Assembly: GCA_024036415.1 (NCBI GenBank)
Contig: JAMWET010001078.1
Coordinates: 52,757 to 116,756 of the forward strand
Reading direction: 5' to 3'
Origin: Prochilodus magdalenae
Lineage: Eukaryota > Chordata > Actinopteri > Characiformes > Prochilodontidae
Length of the DNA stretch: 64,000 nucleotides
Under the pieces are notes generated by a model. That model did no database searches. It worked only from the letters and a program-made list of their open reading frames with translations, and was not told where the DNA came from. Shown piece after piece: positions 1 through 12,291 of this stretch (position 1 is the first letter of the stretch; each line of letters opens with the position of its first letter). The position numbers and the translations under genes are program-made.

Positions 1-1690
1 AAGATAAAAAAAAACAGAAAAAGACAATAGGGAACACAATCTCTTCAGTACGGACTTGAGTGCTATAGTGCTAGTTTTCAGAGGGTAATTACTTAATTAC
101 ATACTGAATAGTACATCAAAATCATCTTGATAAGCTTTTACTTCTAAGGGCTGAGGTAAGAGGGTCAACAGGTTCTTCAACCCTTGCCCTATGTTTAACC
201 TGCTCTATAGAGGTATAGCAGGATAAATGACCTTCTCCATCTCTCCCCCGTTCCATCCCATGCATGGCTGTTTTTTCCTTTTCCTGGTCACGTACTGGCG
301 GAGCTGTTGCCTCAAGGAGGTGTTTCCCAAACTCATCACTTTGCAAAGCTTTGTAAACAAAGTCCTTTTATGAGCACTCATAAAGGTCAGTGCTCTACTG
401 AAGAGACAGAGAGTCTCTCTCCGATGACACTGTGGCATGACCTTTTTAGCTACCTTGTAGTTACTCAATTATATACTAATAAATGTGCTATATTAGTAAG
501 GAGCTGTGGAACAGCGTGGGACGCTGTTGTGGGAGTGAGTTTATTAAGTTGTGCCGGGCTTCTGTGTGTTTGGCATTGGGCGGAGTCATCTTTAGTGACT
601 TTCACAAAAGCCTTGACCACCAATCTCATGCGTCCACCTCAGACGTCAATAAAACCCTCCAGAGCGATCTCCATTATTCTTGCAGTCCTCCTAGAGGGCC
701 TTGTGTGTGCATGTGTATGTGCGATAATCAGGAGCATTATGCAGGTTCCTGAGTTGGTCCTGTGAGACAGCTACGATCTGCAGGAAAACAGGAAGCTGCG
801 CTCATGGTGCTGCGGAGAAACAGAAGTTCTGAAAGAGAGAGAGAGAAAGAGAGAGAGAGATGGACCGAGAGACTGAACTGAAGCAGAGGAAGAAGAGGAA
901 AGAGGTGAAAAATAGAGATTGTGTGGTGTGTGTAAGAAAGAAAGAGGGACCGAGGGATGAAAAAGAGAGAAAACACAGGGCAAAACAAGAGTGAGAAAAA
1001 GTGGGTCCCCTGTTTTACTGAAAGAACAGTGATCTCTCAGAGTCACACTGAGATTTAAGACGACCTGAGAAAACAAGTTGTTGATGCTGATTAGGCTGGA
1101 AAGGATTACAGAGCCTTCTCTAAAGAGATCAGACTCTACCAATCTACATACAGATAGACTGTGTTGAGTGGTCAACCAACAAGGACCACTCCAAGAGCAA
1201 AACATATAATAGTCTGCAAGGGCACAAGGGAACCCAGGGTAACTTCTACGTTACTACAGGCCTTTCACACATTGGCTAATGCTAATGTTCATGAGTTCAC
1301 AGTCAGGAGAACACTAAACAATAGTGTGAAACACTATGAAAATGTGTAAATGGCAGAATTTCTGTCTGTGAACTGAATCTCATAAGAATGCGTAACGAGC
1401 AGCACAACAGTGACCCCAAAAACACAAGTCATTCTACCAAAGAATGGTTAAAGATCAATAACGTGAATGATTGAAAATGGCCAAGCCAAAGTTCTGACCT
1501 TCATTTGTATCAAGTAGTTCATTTGAGGAATCCTACCAACATCCCAGAGTCAAACCTGTTCTGTAAGCAGGAATGGGCTAAAATGCATAATAATGGATCA
1601 TTTCCCTCAAAAAATAATGACCAAGCATAATATGCTTGACTCATGTGTTAGAATAGATTGTCTATATCTTCTTTTAGAAACTGACAGAGG
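1..1690. other. Non-coding flank, no gene recognised
   Basis: I see no supported gene, RNA or mobile element here. Short reading frames on both strands lack family motifs. There is a GA-rich purine stretch at about 831-860 and a purine-rich region to about 1000. Confidence 0.6.
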
Positions 1691-1692
1691 GA

Positions 1693-1693
1693 A

Positions 1694-1728
<35 letters not shown>

Positions 1729-1731
1729 CAT
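1693..1731. repeat. (CA)n-(TA)n microsatellite
   Basis: A run of AC dinucleotides passes directly into TA dinucleotides, ending near 1731. It is a compound dinucleotide microsatellite. Confidence 0.9.
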
Positions 1732-1879
1732 ATGTACATTATCTAGTAATCAGTAAATCAATTTGCATACATTTCAGATCTGATGTCCTCCTCATTTAGA
1801 AAGTCAGCAGAGTCACAGAAACGTGTTTTTGAACTAAAAGAGACGTGGCGTATGATGATTGATCTGAACTGGAGCCTGA

Positions 1880-2321
1880 TTTAATTACAGTAGGCTATAT
1901 AGCGTCGGGCAGCAGCGTGTATTTAGGCTAAACATTAGCGCTTTAGCACTTACTTTTAATGGCTTCTTCAGTAAGAGGACGCTTCGTCTTTCATCTCTCA
2001 CAAATAATGAACTGCTAATCAAAACCAAATAAGTCAATATTTTAATGATTGATAGGGTGTCATTACCCGCGCTTGGAATCATTATTTCTTGTTTATCGGC
2101 AGGCATATTAAGTGACTGTACTTATAAACTTTAAATAAAGATAATCGTAGCTGTAGACGAATAAATAAACATATCTGTAATTTAGGTTCTAAAATAATGG
2201 AATTATAATGAAACAAACGTCTTCGGTTTGTTTTTGCTGTCAGTCGACTTGAAGGGTCTCAGACGACTTAAAGGGTCTCTGAGTGATGATTTGAATCGTC
2301 GACTTCTAGAGGGCAGCCCTA
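1880..2321. mobile_element. Probable hAT-type element, right end only
   Basis: The sequence ending at 2321 reads, on the minus strand, TAGGGCTGCC followed by GTCGAC-rich sequence, which matches the usual style of fish hAT termini (TAGGGCTGC...). Two imperfect GTCGACTT/GACGACTTAAAGGGTCTC direct repeats lie at about 2245-2305, as expected of subterminal repeats. No matching left terminus was found, so the left boundary is a guess. A TA-rich tract follows immediately and may mask a target-site duplication. Confidence 0.4.
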
Positions 2322-2342
2322 ATATATATATATATATATATA
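2322..2342. repeat. (TA)n microsatellite
   Basis: A pure alternating AT/TA tract lies directly against the hAT-like terminus at 2321. Confidence 0.85.
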
Positions 2343-3440
2343 TTTCCCTATGTTAGTTTCTAAAAGAAGATACTGAGAGAGAGAGATAGAGAGGGAGAAA
2401 CTAATCTATGTGGAGGGATTGCACAAAGACACATGTTAGTGTTGCGTGTGTTTGGGTGTGTCTGTGTGCTGTTGTGTAAGAGTGAATTAGAAGGTAAACA
2501 CAGTTGAATAGAATAGACTGTGGGAGATTGAGAATGTGTCACACTGTAAAAGACACGTTTCCGGTCTGCCCTAAAATCTAGAGTTAACTGGACTCACAGT
2601 GGTAAGTCAACAGAACAAGCATCTGCTACCTATGCACTCCTAACATATTCTTTAAGATTCAGTTAACTCAAAATTCTAAAGCTGCATAGTAGCCACAGTT
2701 TTCAAATACCACGGCTGGATGTGTTTCTGTTTTTGTATGAGCATCTGATCAGATTTTCTTCATGGTGTTTGTGGCATTAAGAATCTGATTAAGAATAGCA
2801 CTTTGTAGAAGGAAGCAAACCGTATTACATAGAGGTAAAGAATATAAAGCAACCATTCCTCCAGTGGCAGTGAAGATGGCACTCCTTTTTTACCATTAGG
2901 AAAGCATTGCTTTGTACATACTAAAGTAGCTTTGTTTTTCCTTCTTTGGAAAAAAAGTCTCTTGACTCATTATGTTTTATGTGATTGATGGTTCATCGTA
3001 ATTAAAAAAGGATTCGCAGGAGGATTAATCACTGCCAGAGTACCTATATCAGGATTAGCTGTTAACCACTGTTATTGAATGAGTTACCTGGGGCACCAAC
3101 ATAGCAGGTTCAATTAGACAGACTTCATGGCTAAGTGTTAGCTTCATGAAGCCTTCACAGTGTTAGTCTCATAGCTCCACTAAAGAAACAAAACTCAGGC
3201 ACTAAACATGTCTTGGCTGATCGACTCCATCTGGGCTAAATGAAACCATCCGTTTAATACTGGTCAGTTTTTTAATTATTTACAGACTCCTAATGTAGCA
3301 TATGATTCAGTTCATTAAACATTCCAGTGCATCTGAATGTGGGAATCAGGTGGTAATGATTATAGTAATGTATCCCGTCCTGACAGAACGGATAGAGAAA
3401 TGTGCTCTGAAGAGAATGATGTGTAGAAGTGTTTGTAGAA
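2343..3440. other. Non-coding, nothing recognised
   Basis: AT-rich unique-looking sequence with a GA tract at about 2371-2396. No coding, RNA or transposon signature was seen. Confidence 0.55.
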
Positions 3441-3449
3441 AGCTGTGGT

Positions 3450-3770
3450 TGAGGAGCTGTAGGGTCAGTCACACGTCCAGGCCTTGTGCTTCTGGCCATA
3501 GTCCGCAGTGGTCAGGAGTGCGCAGGGTTGGGGAGGAGAAACTGGACGTTATGGGTTATGAGGTTGTACTGGCTTTACCTCAGCGGTGGACCAGCTGCTG
3601 CCGGTGGATCCGGCAGTGGAGAGGATGGCCAGCGAGCGTCCTTCAGTGGTGCACCAGAACGGCTTACTCACCTCCTTATCTCTCCCTCTTTTACCTCGGC
3701 CCTTCTGCCCAAGGGGACCGCTGTGGCGTGCTGGAACCACTAAGATCCTGAAGTCACAGCCACACTAAGC
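3450..3770. other. GC-rich exon-like island, unassigned
   Basis: This stretch is clearly richer in GC than the surrounding 10 kb and is open on both strands. On the + strand a pyrimidine-rich stretch ending in CTCAG (about 3580) is followed by a frame reading DQLLPVDPAVERMASERPS. On the minus strand a frame reading KPFWCTTEGRSLAILST ends at a GAG|GTAAAG donor-like site. I recognise neither peptide. It could be a host exon, a regulatory element or a mobile-element fragment. Confidence 0.25.
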
Positions 3771-4530
3771 CGCTAGCCTGGAATTACAGGTCTCACTGCC
3801 ATTAGAAGCAGCAAATGCTGGAGGTACTGAGACACTGGCTGGAACTGAGAACAGTTCTGGGTGCTAAGCCAGAAACATATCTCACGCATTAACACAGATG
3901 CAAGTGCTCTTATGTTATTGTGGCAGTAGTCTCAGTAGTATCAGTGGTGTGGGATCTGGGAGATTGATGAGGCGTAAGCTAAAAGACACAAAGCGTGTCT
4001 ACGTTCATGCCGGTTTCATCCAGTTTGCATATAATAACAAGGACACACTCTCTGTCATTAACAGAGACACTGTGGAGTTGAGCTATAGATAGCCATGAAT
4101 AGGGCATGTGAAAGCCAATGGAGGGGCCAGGATGGGCAGCTAAGGAAAAAACAGGGTGACAGACATAGAGTAGAACTGTTCATTTACAGCTAATTCATTA
4201 AAGTCAACATTCAAATGCATGTTAACTGAAGCCGGAGGTTTAAATGCTCTACAAAGTAGGTTTAATGGATGTTGGGAGCACTGTCTTACTAAATCATCTT
4301 CCTAACGCATGGCCTGGCTGGGAAAAACCTGATCTTCATATCTTTACATCTTCCTTTTTATTAACACATACAACATTGTCACAATTAGTACAAGTAAAAT
4401 CACACAATCCGAAGATTTAGGCAACATTTAAAGTGCCACAGTGTTTTACAAAGTCATAATTACAACAGTAGTGGCATTAGTGTTGTTCACAAGATCACTT
4501 CTATCACAGTGCACACCGCACAGGAGCGGA
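3771..4530. other. Non-coding, nothing recognised
   Basis: No gene or repeat was recognised. Short reading frames here have no family features. Confidence 0.55.
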
Positions 4531-4534
4531 AATA

Positions 4535-4760
4535 TATACTCATTATTAAAAGAACGGTTGCACCCAGAAGAAACCAACCAACAGGAATGAAACTTGGTGG
4601 GAAGAACCAACGAATCTGTGGTCAGCACCAAGATGAACAGTTTGTTGGCACACACCACATGTCCAGAAGACTTGGTTTCACTCCACCTCCAACCCTAATG
4701 CAAAATCTGAACTGTTTGAGAATATTCAAACTACTTGTTCCACTCCTGTCCTCTCATCGG
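4535..4760 (+). mobile_element. Tc1-like remnant, group A, internally deleted
   Basis: It begins with a terminal-repeat-like sequence (TATACTCATTATTAAAAG, then a TTGCACCCAGAAGAAA segment and GAATGAAACTTGGTGG) shared with copies at 28.6-29.0, 32.6-33.0 and 51.9-52.2 kb. It then jumps straight to the segment around TCAGCACCAAGATGAACAG, which lies in the later transposase region of the 19.4-kb copy. The N-terminal half of the transposase is therefore missing. It is non-functional. Confidence 0.7.
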
Positions 4761-5195
4761 CGCTTCACATTGTTCCAGGGAAGGAGAGAGAACAGCAGCT
4801 GTGAGGAAGGAGGTGGAGGATAGGAGGAGCAGCAAAGGATTTTGTGAGCAGAGGAGAATGAGTGGTCATCTGATTTGCTGTAACGTCATCAGAAAGTTTG
4901 TTGATTATTGATTTACTAAGGCTATCACAAGTCATGCTTCAAATATCCCTGATAGCCAGTCAGGTGATAATGAGGGCCAGTCTATTTACATTTCCTGAAC
5001 TATATACGTAATACAAAGAATGCATAGAAGCAAAACTCTTATGTGCTGTTCATATTTCCAAGCATATACTGATGATTCTTCTACTGCAAACAACTTCAGT
5101 AAGTGGTGTGTGGAGCTGCTTCTCTCCATCTCCCCTTTATTGGGACAGCCAGGTCACAGAGGTGACTAAATGGATCAGTAGGACAAACGTTTTGG
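4761..5195. other. Non-coding, nothing recognised
   Basis: It contains a purine-rich stretch at about 4780-4860. No coding or transposon feature was seen. Confidence 0.5.
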
Positions 5196-5199
5196 GGTT

Positions 5200-5415
5200 T
5201 TGGATACAGCTTTGGAGTCAGGATAGAATTCCAGTTTCCTCCCACACTCTAAAGACATGCAGCCAGGTGAACTGGAGACACTAAACTGCCCCAGGTGAGA
5301 ATGGGGGTGTGAAAGTGTATGTCCTGCCCTGCAACGGACTGGCAGCCTGACCTTTGCCCAATGAGCACTGGCATAGGCTCCAGGACGCCCTGCTACCCAA
5401 AATAAAATAAAAGGG
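5200..5415 (+). mobile_element. L2-like LINE/SINE 3' fragment
   Basis: It contains CAGTTTCCTCCCACACTC, ACATGCAGCCAGGTGAACTG, AAACTGCCCCAGGTG and CAACGGACTGGCAGCC, followed by ATAGGCTCCAGGACGCC and an A-rich end. This series is typical of the 3' region of fish L2-related retroelements and the SINEs that share it. A reverse-oriented relative lies at 57.70-57.84 kb. Confidence 0.65.
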
Positions 5416-5479
5416 ATGGTCCATTATCTGTCAAATATGTTTTACATGCTCACACATCAGGAGTGCTAGCTGTTGGCAA

Positions 5480-5945
5480 GATCTGGAAGTAGCAAAGTAA
5501 GGATGTCGACTTTGTTGTGCTTTCCTAAAGAAGCAAGCAAAAGCCATAGAGCCTAAAAAGAAGCAAAGGGGGTTTAAGAGAAAGACTGTGATCTGCAGAC
5601 CCAAGGGAAACCTAGCACCAGCAGTGACATTGAGGATGCTAGTTTGGCACCGGTGCCAACAAAAGCTAGTGATTCAGGCTTTTAGGAAGTACAGGGACTC
5701 AAACGCACTTCACATTCCTGATGGACCGAAACAATTGTGGGTTGCTGTGAATAACGTTCGAATTGCAGGTGCAGAATGTGAGCGGGGTTTCTCTCAAATG
5801 ACCCTGATTTGGCGATTACAGCATGCGTCCATCCACACTTCTGCATTATCACCGCTTCTGTTTCTGAAACTTGTTAGTCAGCTCACACCACTCAGCCCTG
5901 TGCTGTATGTGTGCTCTTGGATTGGTACAGGATCGAGTTAGCATA
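5480..5945 (+). pseudogene. hAT transposase C-terminal fragment
   Basis: An open frame from about 5588 to 5941 includes the peptide AGAECERGFSQMTLI followed by SALSPLLFLKLVSQL (DNA about 5765-5880). The family knowledge is that hAT transposases carry a C-terminal dimerisation domain with an (S)xxCERGFS-type motif and a downstream LxxLLFxK helix. The BED finger and the catalytic DDE core are absent, and no terminal repeats were located, so this is a decayed fragment of an element different from the intact one at 58 kb. Confidence 0.6.
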
Positions 5946-6290
5946 GCGAACAACATTCAGACAGTATCTGTAACGGGCAATAGTATATTGGTAGAGCATA
6001 AAGTAGTATAGTGTGACTTACACGTTCCTCTGTATCCTCACATTGGTGTGTATGTACATAAACAGTGTGCTGATAAAGAAAGAAACTTGATCAGTACTGT
6101 GAATTACTGAACTACCGACAGACCACCAAGGTTGAACACTTGACAGCAATGAGTTTCAGGTTGTTTGGAGGTGAGGACAAAGGGGGAGGGAGAGAGAAAG
6201 AGGTGCTGACTTAATGCTTTTTATTTAAAACTACTGCTTCCTGCATCATGGGGAAATCTGCTCTTTTAGCAGGTGTTTAAGTCTGTTTGT
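5946..6290. other. Non-coding, nothing recognised
   Basis: It includes a short GA-rich run at about 6180-6200. No gene or repeat family was recognised. Confidence 0.5.
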
Positions 6291-6292
6291 CT

Positions 6293-6293
6293 C

Positions 6294-6337
<44 letters not shown>

Positions 6338-6560
6338 CACACATTCCTATTCTCTTATATGTTGTTTGTAGGAACACACTTACACACACACAGACACACA
6401 CTCGCTTACATCTACGCCTGTCTAAACAAACTCTCGCAGTCCTTTCCTGAGGCCTGGGTTGGGGGAGGCAATATTGACAGGATGCTCCCAGCAACAAAGT
6501 TTGGGAAACTGCACACACACAATCGCACACATATACTCACACATACACACACTTACACAA
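6293..6560. repeat. (CA)n microsatellite cluster
   Basis: The main tract runs from about 6293 to 6343, with further broken CA runs at 6380-6405 and 6510-6555. Long cysteine/valine or histidine/threonine reading frames across it are products of the repeat. Confidence 0.9.
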
Positions 6561-8110
6561 CAATAGGCGCTTGGCCGTTGTGGTCCAGAGGAGCCAGCGA
6601 CCATGTTTACCTCAGCCGGCCGTATCTTTATCCCTGGTGTTTTTGGCTGTAAAATGTGAACGCATTGTTTGGCACTGGAGCCTCCTGCAATTCTTACACC
6701 TGCTAGATGCATTCCGTTTCATCTCACAATGCCGGTGTGTGCTGGATCACAATGGAAGCCATCCATATTTTATACGTCTAGACGTCTCTTATCTCGACAC
6801 CGCACTACTGCATGAAGGAAGAAACCCATAGAAAAAAAAAGTGCCTGTACATTCTGGAACTTTGGTCCGTGTGATTGTGTGAGTGGGTCGATGTGCATAA
6901 TACCTGTAGGAGGGGATTACGCGCTGATATTTGAAGTCTGCTGAATTGTTCTGATTAATCTTTCAAGTGGATGCATATTTGAATTGTGGTATTCTTTTTA
7001 GCGACCCTCTCAGATGGATGTATTGTTTTTTTAAACAGTGTCCCACTTACTTTACCCACTTACTCCAAATACATTGGCATATGTTCTGTGTTCAAAGTAA
7101 TGTAACTTCATATGAAGTTTATATTATATATCAAATCTCTGCATAACTCTCCCTTTGGGATGGTTTGATATGAAATACACTACAGAAAGCAATTCACAGC
7201 AGAGATGATAGGAACCAGCTGTCTGAAGCATTGAATGTAACATTGTAAGTATAGAAGCAAAGTAGCACAGTGAGGAAACACATTAGAGAAAACTGTAAGT
7301 GGAATGCAGCCAAAGTGTATCTCTGATCTGGTATGATCCGGACACATATAACATGTTAAGTGAAAACAGGATCACGGTGTCGGAAACCATGTACGTAAGC
7401 AATTCCTTTTAGTTTTATTAAAGCTACACTATATACGATTTGGGGATTTGGTGACCTCTCTGGTAGAAAAGAGTAACTGCATGCAATGTGTGAAAGAACA
7501 CTGTGTGACCTGGGTTGTGCTGAATTTGCATTAAAAGAGAACTTGGATGACTTCCAAGTCTAATTTTAATTTTCTGTTTTTGTCACCATACAGTCAGTAT
7601 AATGCTGATTTTGGATTGGAGACTTAAACTTTAAGACAGACCATCTTTTTTAGCCATGACATAGAAACCCTGAAAACCCTGGCTCAACGCCTCTGAGACA
7701 AGGTAACTCACAGCACATGGACACCATACCCTACATAGTGCAGCCTTAATGACGTGATGCTTCATGATGACAGTATGTGATGACTTAAGTTCATTGTCCT
7801 CGTGCAAAGCTAATGAAGCAAACTGTGGACACCCAGCATGTCTCAGGTGATGGACTAAATTTAATGGGTTTCAGTTTGTCTAATTCTACCACTGTAAGGA
7901 GCGTTTACACAGAGCTGTTAAACAGAGCGTTTGAAGGGAACTACACTGTTGTGGGCCCACCCTCTCTTCTTCCTGAAAGGAGTGCATCGTTTCGACTGCA
8001 CATGCAGAGCAGCACATATGCTCACCTGGGAGTGACGCTGAGTGGTTTTCCTCTCCTTTCACATCACACCAAAGCTTCGTGGCATTTCCAAAGTCAAATT
8101 CCCATCAAAT
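6561..8110. other. Non-coding, nothing recognised
   Basis: AT-rich sequence with scattered short frames. I found no motif, RNA gene or terminal repeats. Confidence 0.5.
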
Positions 8111-8125
8111 GCGCAAGTGCATGCA

Positions 8126-8283
8126 CGCACACACACACACATAGACTAAATATTGCTCCCCTGGCTCTGTGTTTCAAAGGATCCTTTCAAGATCAAACCG
8201 GCGTGTTTGTGTGTGTAGATTGTCATGTGTGAACCTCAGTAATGTGATGCTCTCACCAGTAGGAGGCGTTTTAAGCTGAGTAG

Positions 8284-8333
<50 letters not shown>

Positions 8334-8350
8334 AACACACACACATGCAC
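8126..8350. repeat. (CA)n microsatellites
   Basis: A short CA tract lies at about 8126-8141 and a long one at about 8286-8345, with unique sequence between them. Confidence 0.9.
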
Positions 8351-8765
8351 ACCTACACACTAATCACTCACACTTGCATGCACACAGTGGGCATTGGACA
8401 GCATTACATGGTGATTAAAGCTCAGTGCTGCAAGCACTGCTATTGTATTCACTCATTTCCCGCATTACATTATTCTCTGTCTGTATTACTCCTGCCTTCT
8501 CTCCGCAACCTCTCTTCTTACTTGCATCCTCTCACTTGTTTCTTCTTCAGTTAGTTTCTTTGCTCTTCTAATTTCATTTTAACTTTTCACAATCAGTCCA
8601 TCCATCTTAAATTCTTTTTGCTCTCTCTTTCTTGTTTTCTCTCGTTCATTGTGTCGTGTTGTCTGAGTGTGTGCGGTGGTCAGGCAGCTGCAGTCGGCCT
8701 GATAAGAGCTCCTGACCTTGGCAGATGGTGACGACTCCTGGAGAGAGCTAATCATAGCAATTCCT

Positions 8766-8767
<2 letters not shown>

Positions 8768-8821
<54 letters not shown>
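8768..8821. repeat. (GA)n microsatellite
   Basis: A near-perfect GA tract of about 54 bases, followed by a short GATA run at 8826-8838. Confidence 0.92.
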
Positions 8822-8824
<3 letters not shown>

Positions 8825-10080
8825 GAGATAGATAGATAAAGTGCATGCTCAAATTGACCACTGTGTGGCAGCACAGCAGCATATTTTACCCATACAGCAC
8901 CACCCAGAACTTTGGATTAAACATGTGTATGTATGTAACATATGACCACAGCATACATAATACATTGTGTACAAACCTCCATACATGAAATGTAAGTGTA
9001 ATCAAAAACCATTTAATAAAAAAATTAAATTAAAATTTAAAACACTTTACAAAACACTTTTTGGTTAATTTACATTTATTCCATTTTTTTTTCCAAAAAA
9101 GATAAATATTTAAAAAACAAATCAATAATTAAAATAAATAAAAAAAGTAAATAAATAGGACATGAGCATGTTTACCACCAGTGTGTTACAACACATTTCC
9201 TTTAACCAAGTGAAAGCTGAACACATCAAATGATCTTGTGTTGAAAGTGTCATTTTTTGGCATTCTTCCACGATACACGTCCTCAGCTGTGCAGCTACAC
9301 AGGCCTTTCACTGTGGTGTTTTGTGCTTGAAGGAGGAATATGTAACATGGCATAATCAATACGTAAGATAGTTGTTGAAAACATTCAACAATGAACTAAA
9401 ATTAACAACAGAATGTTAAGAAATAATAGGCTTAACAGTTTGTGTTGCTGTGATATTTACAGGCAAGTTAGCATGCTAACCAACTAGCCCCAGATGGTCT
9501 CGTAATAGCACTTTGTACCTGAAGAGGAAATAGTGAGTCACTGCAGTGTCAAATCTACCTGTAAAAGAAGACAGATGGCCCTGCACGGCAACATGATTGA
9601 CTTGTCAGGACACAGTTCATGTTTATGCTGTGCATCAGCCCGTTTCTGAAGAGCTTAAACCCAGAGAACTCAGCTGCGCTGTCGATATATGTGTTTATCT
9701 GTGAAGAGTACAGTCTTTACATTATTAGTGTATAAAGCAGGAAATGTAGATGAAGTGGATGAAGAATGTTGGCTTACAAAGCAGTGCTGCCTCACCTTCT
9801 TTCATTGAGATATCGCATTCTTAGACTGTTGGATTGCGTGGTGATGTTCTCTATCATCACTGTCTCACTAGTCTTAAACAATTCACGTCCTAACTTTTTG
9901 GAACCTGTTGCAGGCATGAATTTCAGAATGAGTCTATATTTACAAAAATGATCACATTAAAATAGTAAATATCATGTCTTAGTACAGTTTCTGTTTAAAT
10001 AGTCAAAGTAGATTCAGAAATGCATGTAATCATCTGATAATCCGACCATCAGAAAATCAGATTCTGATAGTTATCTGATC
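8822..10080. other. Non-coding, AT-rich
   Basis: A low-complexity A/T-rich stretch lies at about 9005-9160 (AAATTAAA-type runs). The rest is unique-looking. No gene was recognised. Confidence 0.55.
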
Positions 10081-10082
10081 AT

Positions 10083-10625
10083 TGCATTTACATGCACACG
10101 AGTAATTAGACAATGGAAAACTCCAGGTCTAGGAGTAAGCCAGTGGTTGGATTTCTTCATTGCCACCAGCCAAAAAAGGCAAACGTGGTGTAAACGTAAA
10201 CATTTACACTAAAAGGTTCCTCATACTGCTGCCTTTTTAAACATCGAGTCTGTTTCCCTGAAAATATGAACAAATATGAACAAACTTGAAGATTTAGAAG
10301 GAGTATTTAAATCCTTAATTTGGTCAAGCATGTAGTTCGTTTCAACGTCCCTCCAAAACTGTTGCTACCATCTTGTGGTTGCTGTGTTAAACACAGTGGT
10401 CCCGCGATCTGTTCTTGCACATGAGCAGGCTGAGTTTGAGTATATATGCACTGAGAAACCTGATTATTGTGCTAAAACCCAGCTCTCTTATCTGATTTCA
10501 TAATCAGATTTCTGGGCCTTAATCCGATCTAAGAAATCATAGTCTGCTGTTTACATGACCATTTGGATAATCAGATAACTGCAGACATCAGATTATGATT
10601 GGGTTATTAAGTGCATGTAAACACA
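10083..10625. mobile_element. Short TIR DNA element (MITE-like)
   Basis: The left end reads TGCATTTACATGCAC at 10083-10097. The right end at 10611-10625 reads, in reverse complement, TGTGTTTACATGCAC, giving an inverted repeat of about 15 bases. The interior has CTGATTATCCAAATGG-type sequence next to the right end and no transposase. A second, truncated copy lies at 30045-30310, sharing the AAATCCTTMATTT...GTCAAGCATGTA segment and the right end. The superfamily is unassigned. Confidence 0.6.
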
Positions 10626-10990
10626 TTCACTGCTTTCTGACTCACTCTTTTGCATTTTCACATACTGTCCCAACTTAATGTGTCTTTTTTGAACGAGCAA
10701 ATGACCCTCCTTCTCTTTACGCTCATCCATCAAACACACAAATGCATGACTACATGCACCTTAATGCACCTGAGGTAATGTCTGGCCCAATGCTTCATGG
10801 AGACACACTAACATCTCTCTTTTTCATATTATCTCCTTTCCCCCCTCCCGTTACAGCATCTCTCTCTTTCTCTCTCCCTCACACACTCTCTCTCCCTCCT
10901 CCTGGGGTAGGCTTAGAATGACGACAGTCTTCTGCTCCACTGCTCTGATGAGATTTTGCGGTGTCTGTAACACTGCTGCAGTCACTCACA
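10626..10990. other. Non-coding, pyrimidine-rich
   Basis: It contains C/T-rich low-complexity sequence at about 10815-10900. No gene was recognised. Confidence 0.5.
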
Positions 10991-10997
10991 GTGCTCA

Positions 10998-11033
10998 GTG
11001 TGTGTATGTGTGTATATGTGTGTGTGTGTGTGA

Positions 11034-11096
<63 letters not shown>
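10998..11096. repeat. (TG)n-(GA)n compound microsatellite
   Basis: TG-rich sequence at about 10998-11040 passes into an uninterrupted GA tract at about 11040-11096. Repetitive RE or SL reading frames here are artefacts. Confidence 0.92.
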
Positions 11097-11097
<1 letters not shown>

Positions 11098-12065
11098 ACT
11101 GTATAAACGACATTTCAACCACATAAACAGTGCATTTGCTCATGCCTTGGACTTCAGTATATAGGAATGTTTACAGTCGAGTTTCTATTCCAACAGTCTT
11201 TCACCTATCCTTCAGTTTGGTTGGTGTATTCTTTCATGGCCTCACTGAAGCATCTACAACACACACACAAACCCACACCTGTGACAAATGCCTAAAGTTT
11301 TACCGCCATCTTCCAGATCAGCAGAGAAAAATTAGCAGTGAAAGCCTGGAGCGACTTCATACTCTCTTCACTCTATTTCTCTTTCCTAATCCTCCTCTTC
11401 CTCCCCTTGCAGGAAATGAGTTTAGGAGGGCCTTTAATTAAACCGGGCGAGAAGAAAGCAGAGGTCATGGGCTCTCTTTAAAATGCCACACTTAAAAAGC
11501 TGTGTAGCCTCCATCTTTCTGGCTTCTCTTAGAAACGGTTTTTACACTTACCCTTATTATAATCAGTCATGACATGCTTTCCATCTGAAGATGTGCTTAC
11601 TTGTTTTTGCACTGGACCTATCAGGCTAATGTAGCTATGCACCGTGCTAACTGCTTTATTAAACCATCAGCTGTTGATCTCAAATATGTTCTGACTTCCA
11701 GTGTATTTCTAATAATGACTTGGGAAATGAAGACACCAATTGATTCCAGTGGGATTTAATTCCAGACTGTGAAATCCTATTGGGTCCTTATGGTCATAAG
11801 TGGGACCACATGTTTTCAGGGGGAGACTCTGGACTGCAAACAGGCGGGCTCTGCACCCGCACTCTCTGATTACTCACCCATGCTCTTGTAGCATGTGCAG
11901 AATATACCTTGGTCCTGTCATAAGGCAAAAACGGTTTTATATAAGCTCACCCGGCAAAACATTTGTCATCTAAGGTGGTAGCTTTAGTTTCCTGCAGAAG
12001 ACACTGCAAGAGGATAATTGGACCATAAATACCTGTGGGGGGTGCAATGGCTAAAAAAGAAGTGG
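11097..12065. other. Non-coding, nothing recognised
   Basis: Unique-looking sequence. The segment 11400-11500 has TTTAATTAAA and mixed composition that could be conserved non-coding DNA, but nothing here proves it. Confidence 0.45.
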
Positions 12066-12069
12066 TACG

Positions 12070-12291
12070 GTGGTTGGTGTAGCTCAGCGGATAACACCAC
12101 TACCCGCCAAGTAGCCACCACCACACGTGGGAGACTGGGGTTCGAATCCCGGGCTCAGTGACTATGCTGTGCTACACCAATAAGAGTCTGTGGGCAAGAC
12201 TCCTAACACTACACTGGCCTACTTGTAAAATGATTAACCTTGTACGTCGCTCTGGATAAGAGTGTTAGCTAAATACCGTAAATGTGCAGTG
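12070..12291 (+). mobile_element. tRNA-derived SINE
   Basis: An A-box-like TAGCTCAGCGG (12080-12090) and a perfect RNA polymerase III B-box core GGTTCGAATCC (12139-12149) are spaced as in a tRNA-derived SINE head. The tail contains CGCTCTGGATAAGAGTGTTAG and CTAAATACCGTAAATG, a form of the tail shared by many fish SINEs and LINEs. The head does not fold into a convincing mature tRNA. The family name is not assigned. Confidence 0.8.

Noticed and set aside
12072..12150. Possible tRNA gene
   Set aside because: A- and B-box-like sequences are present, but the acceptor stem does not pair and a SINE body and tail follow.
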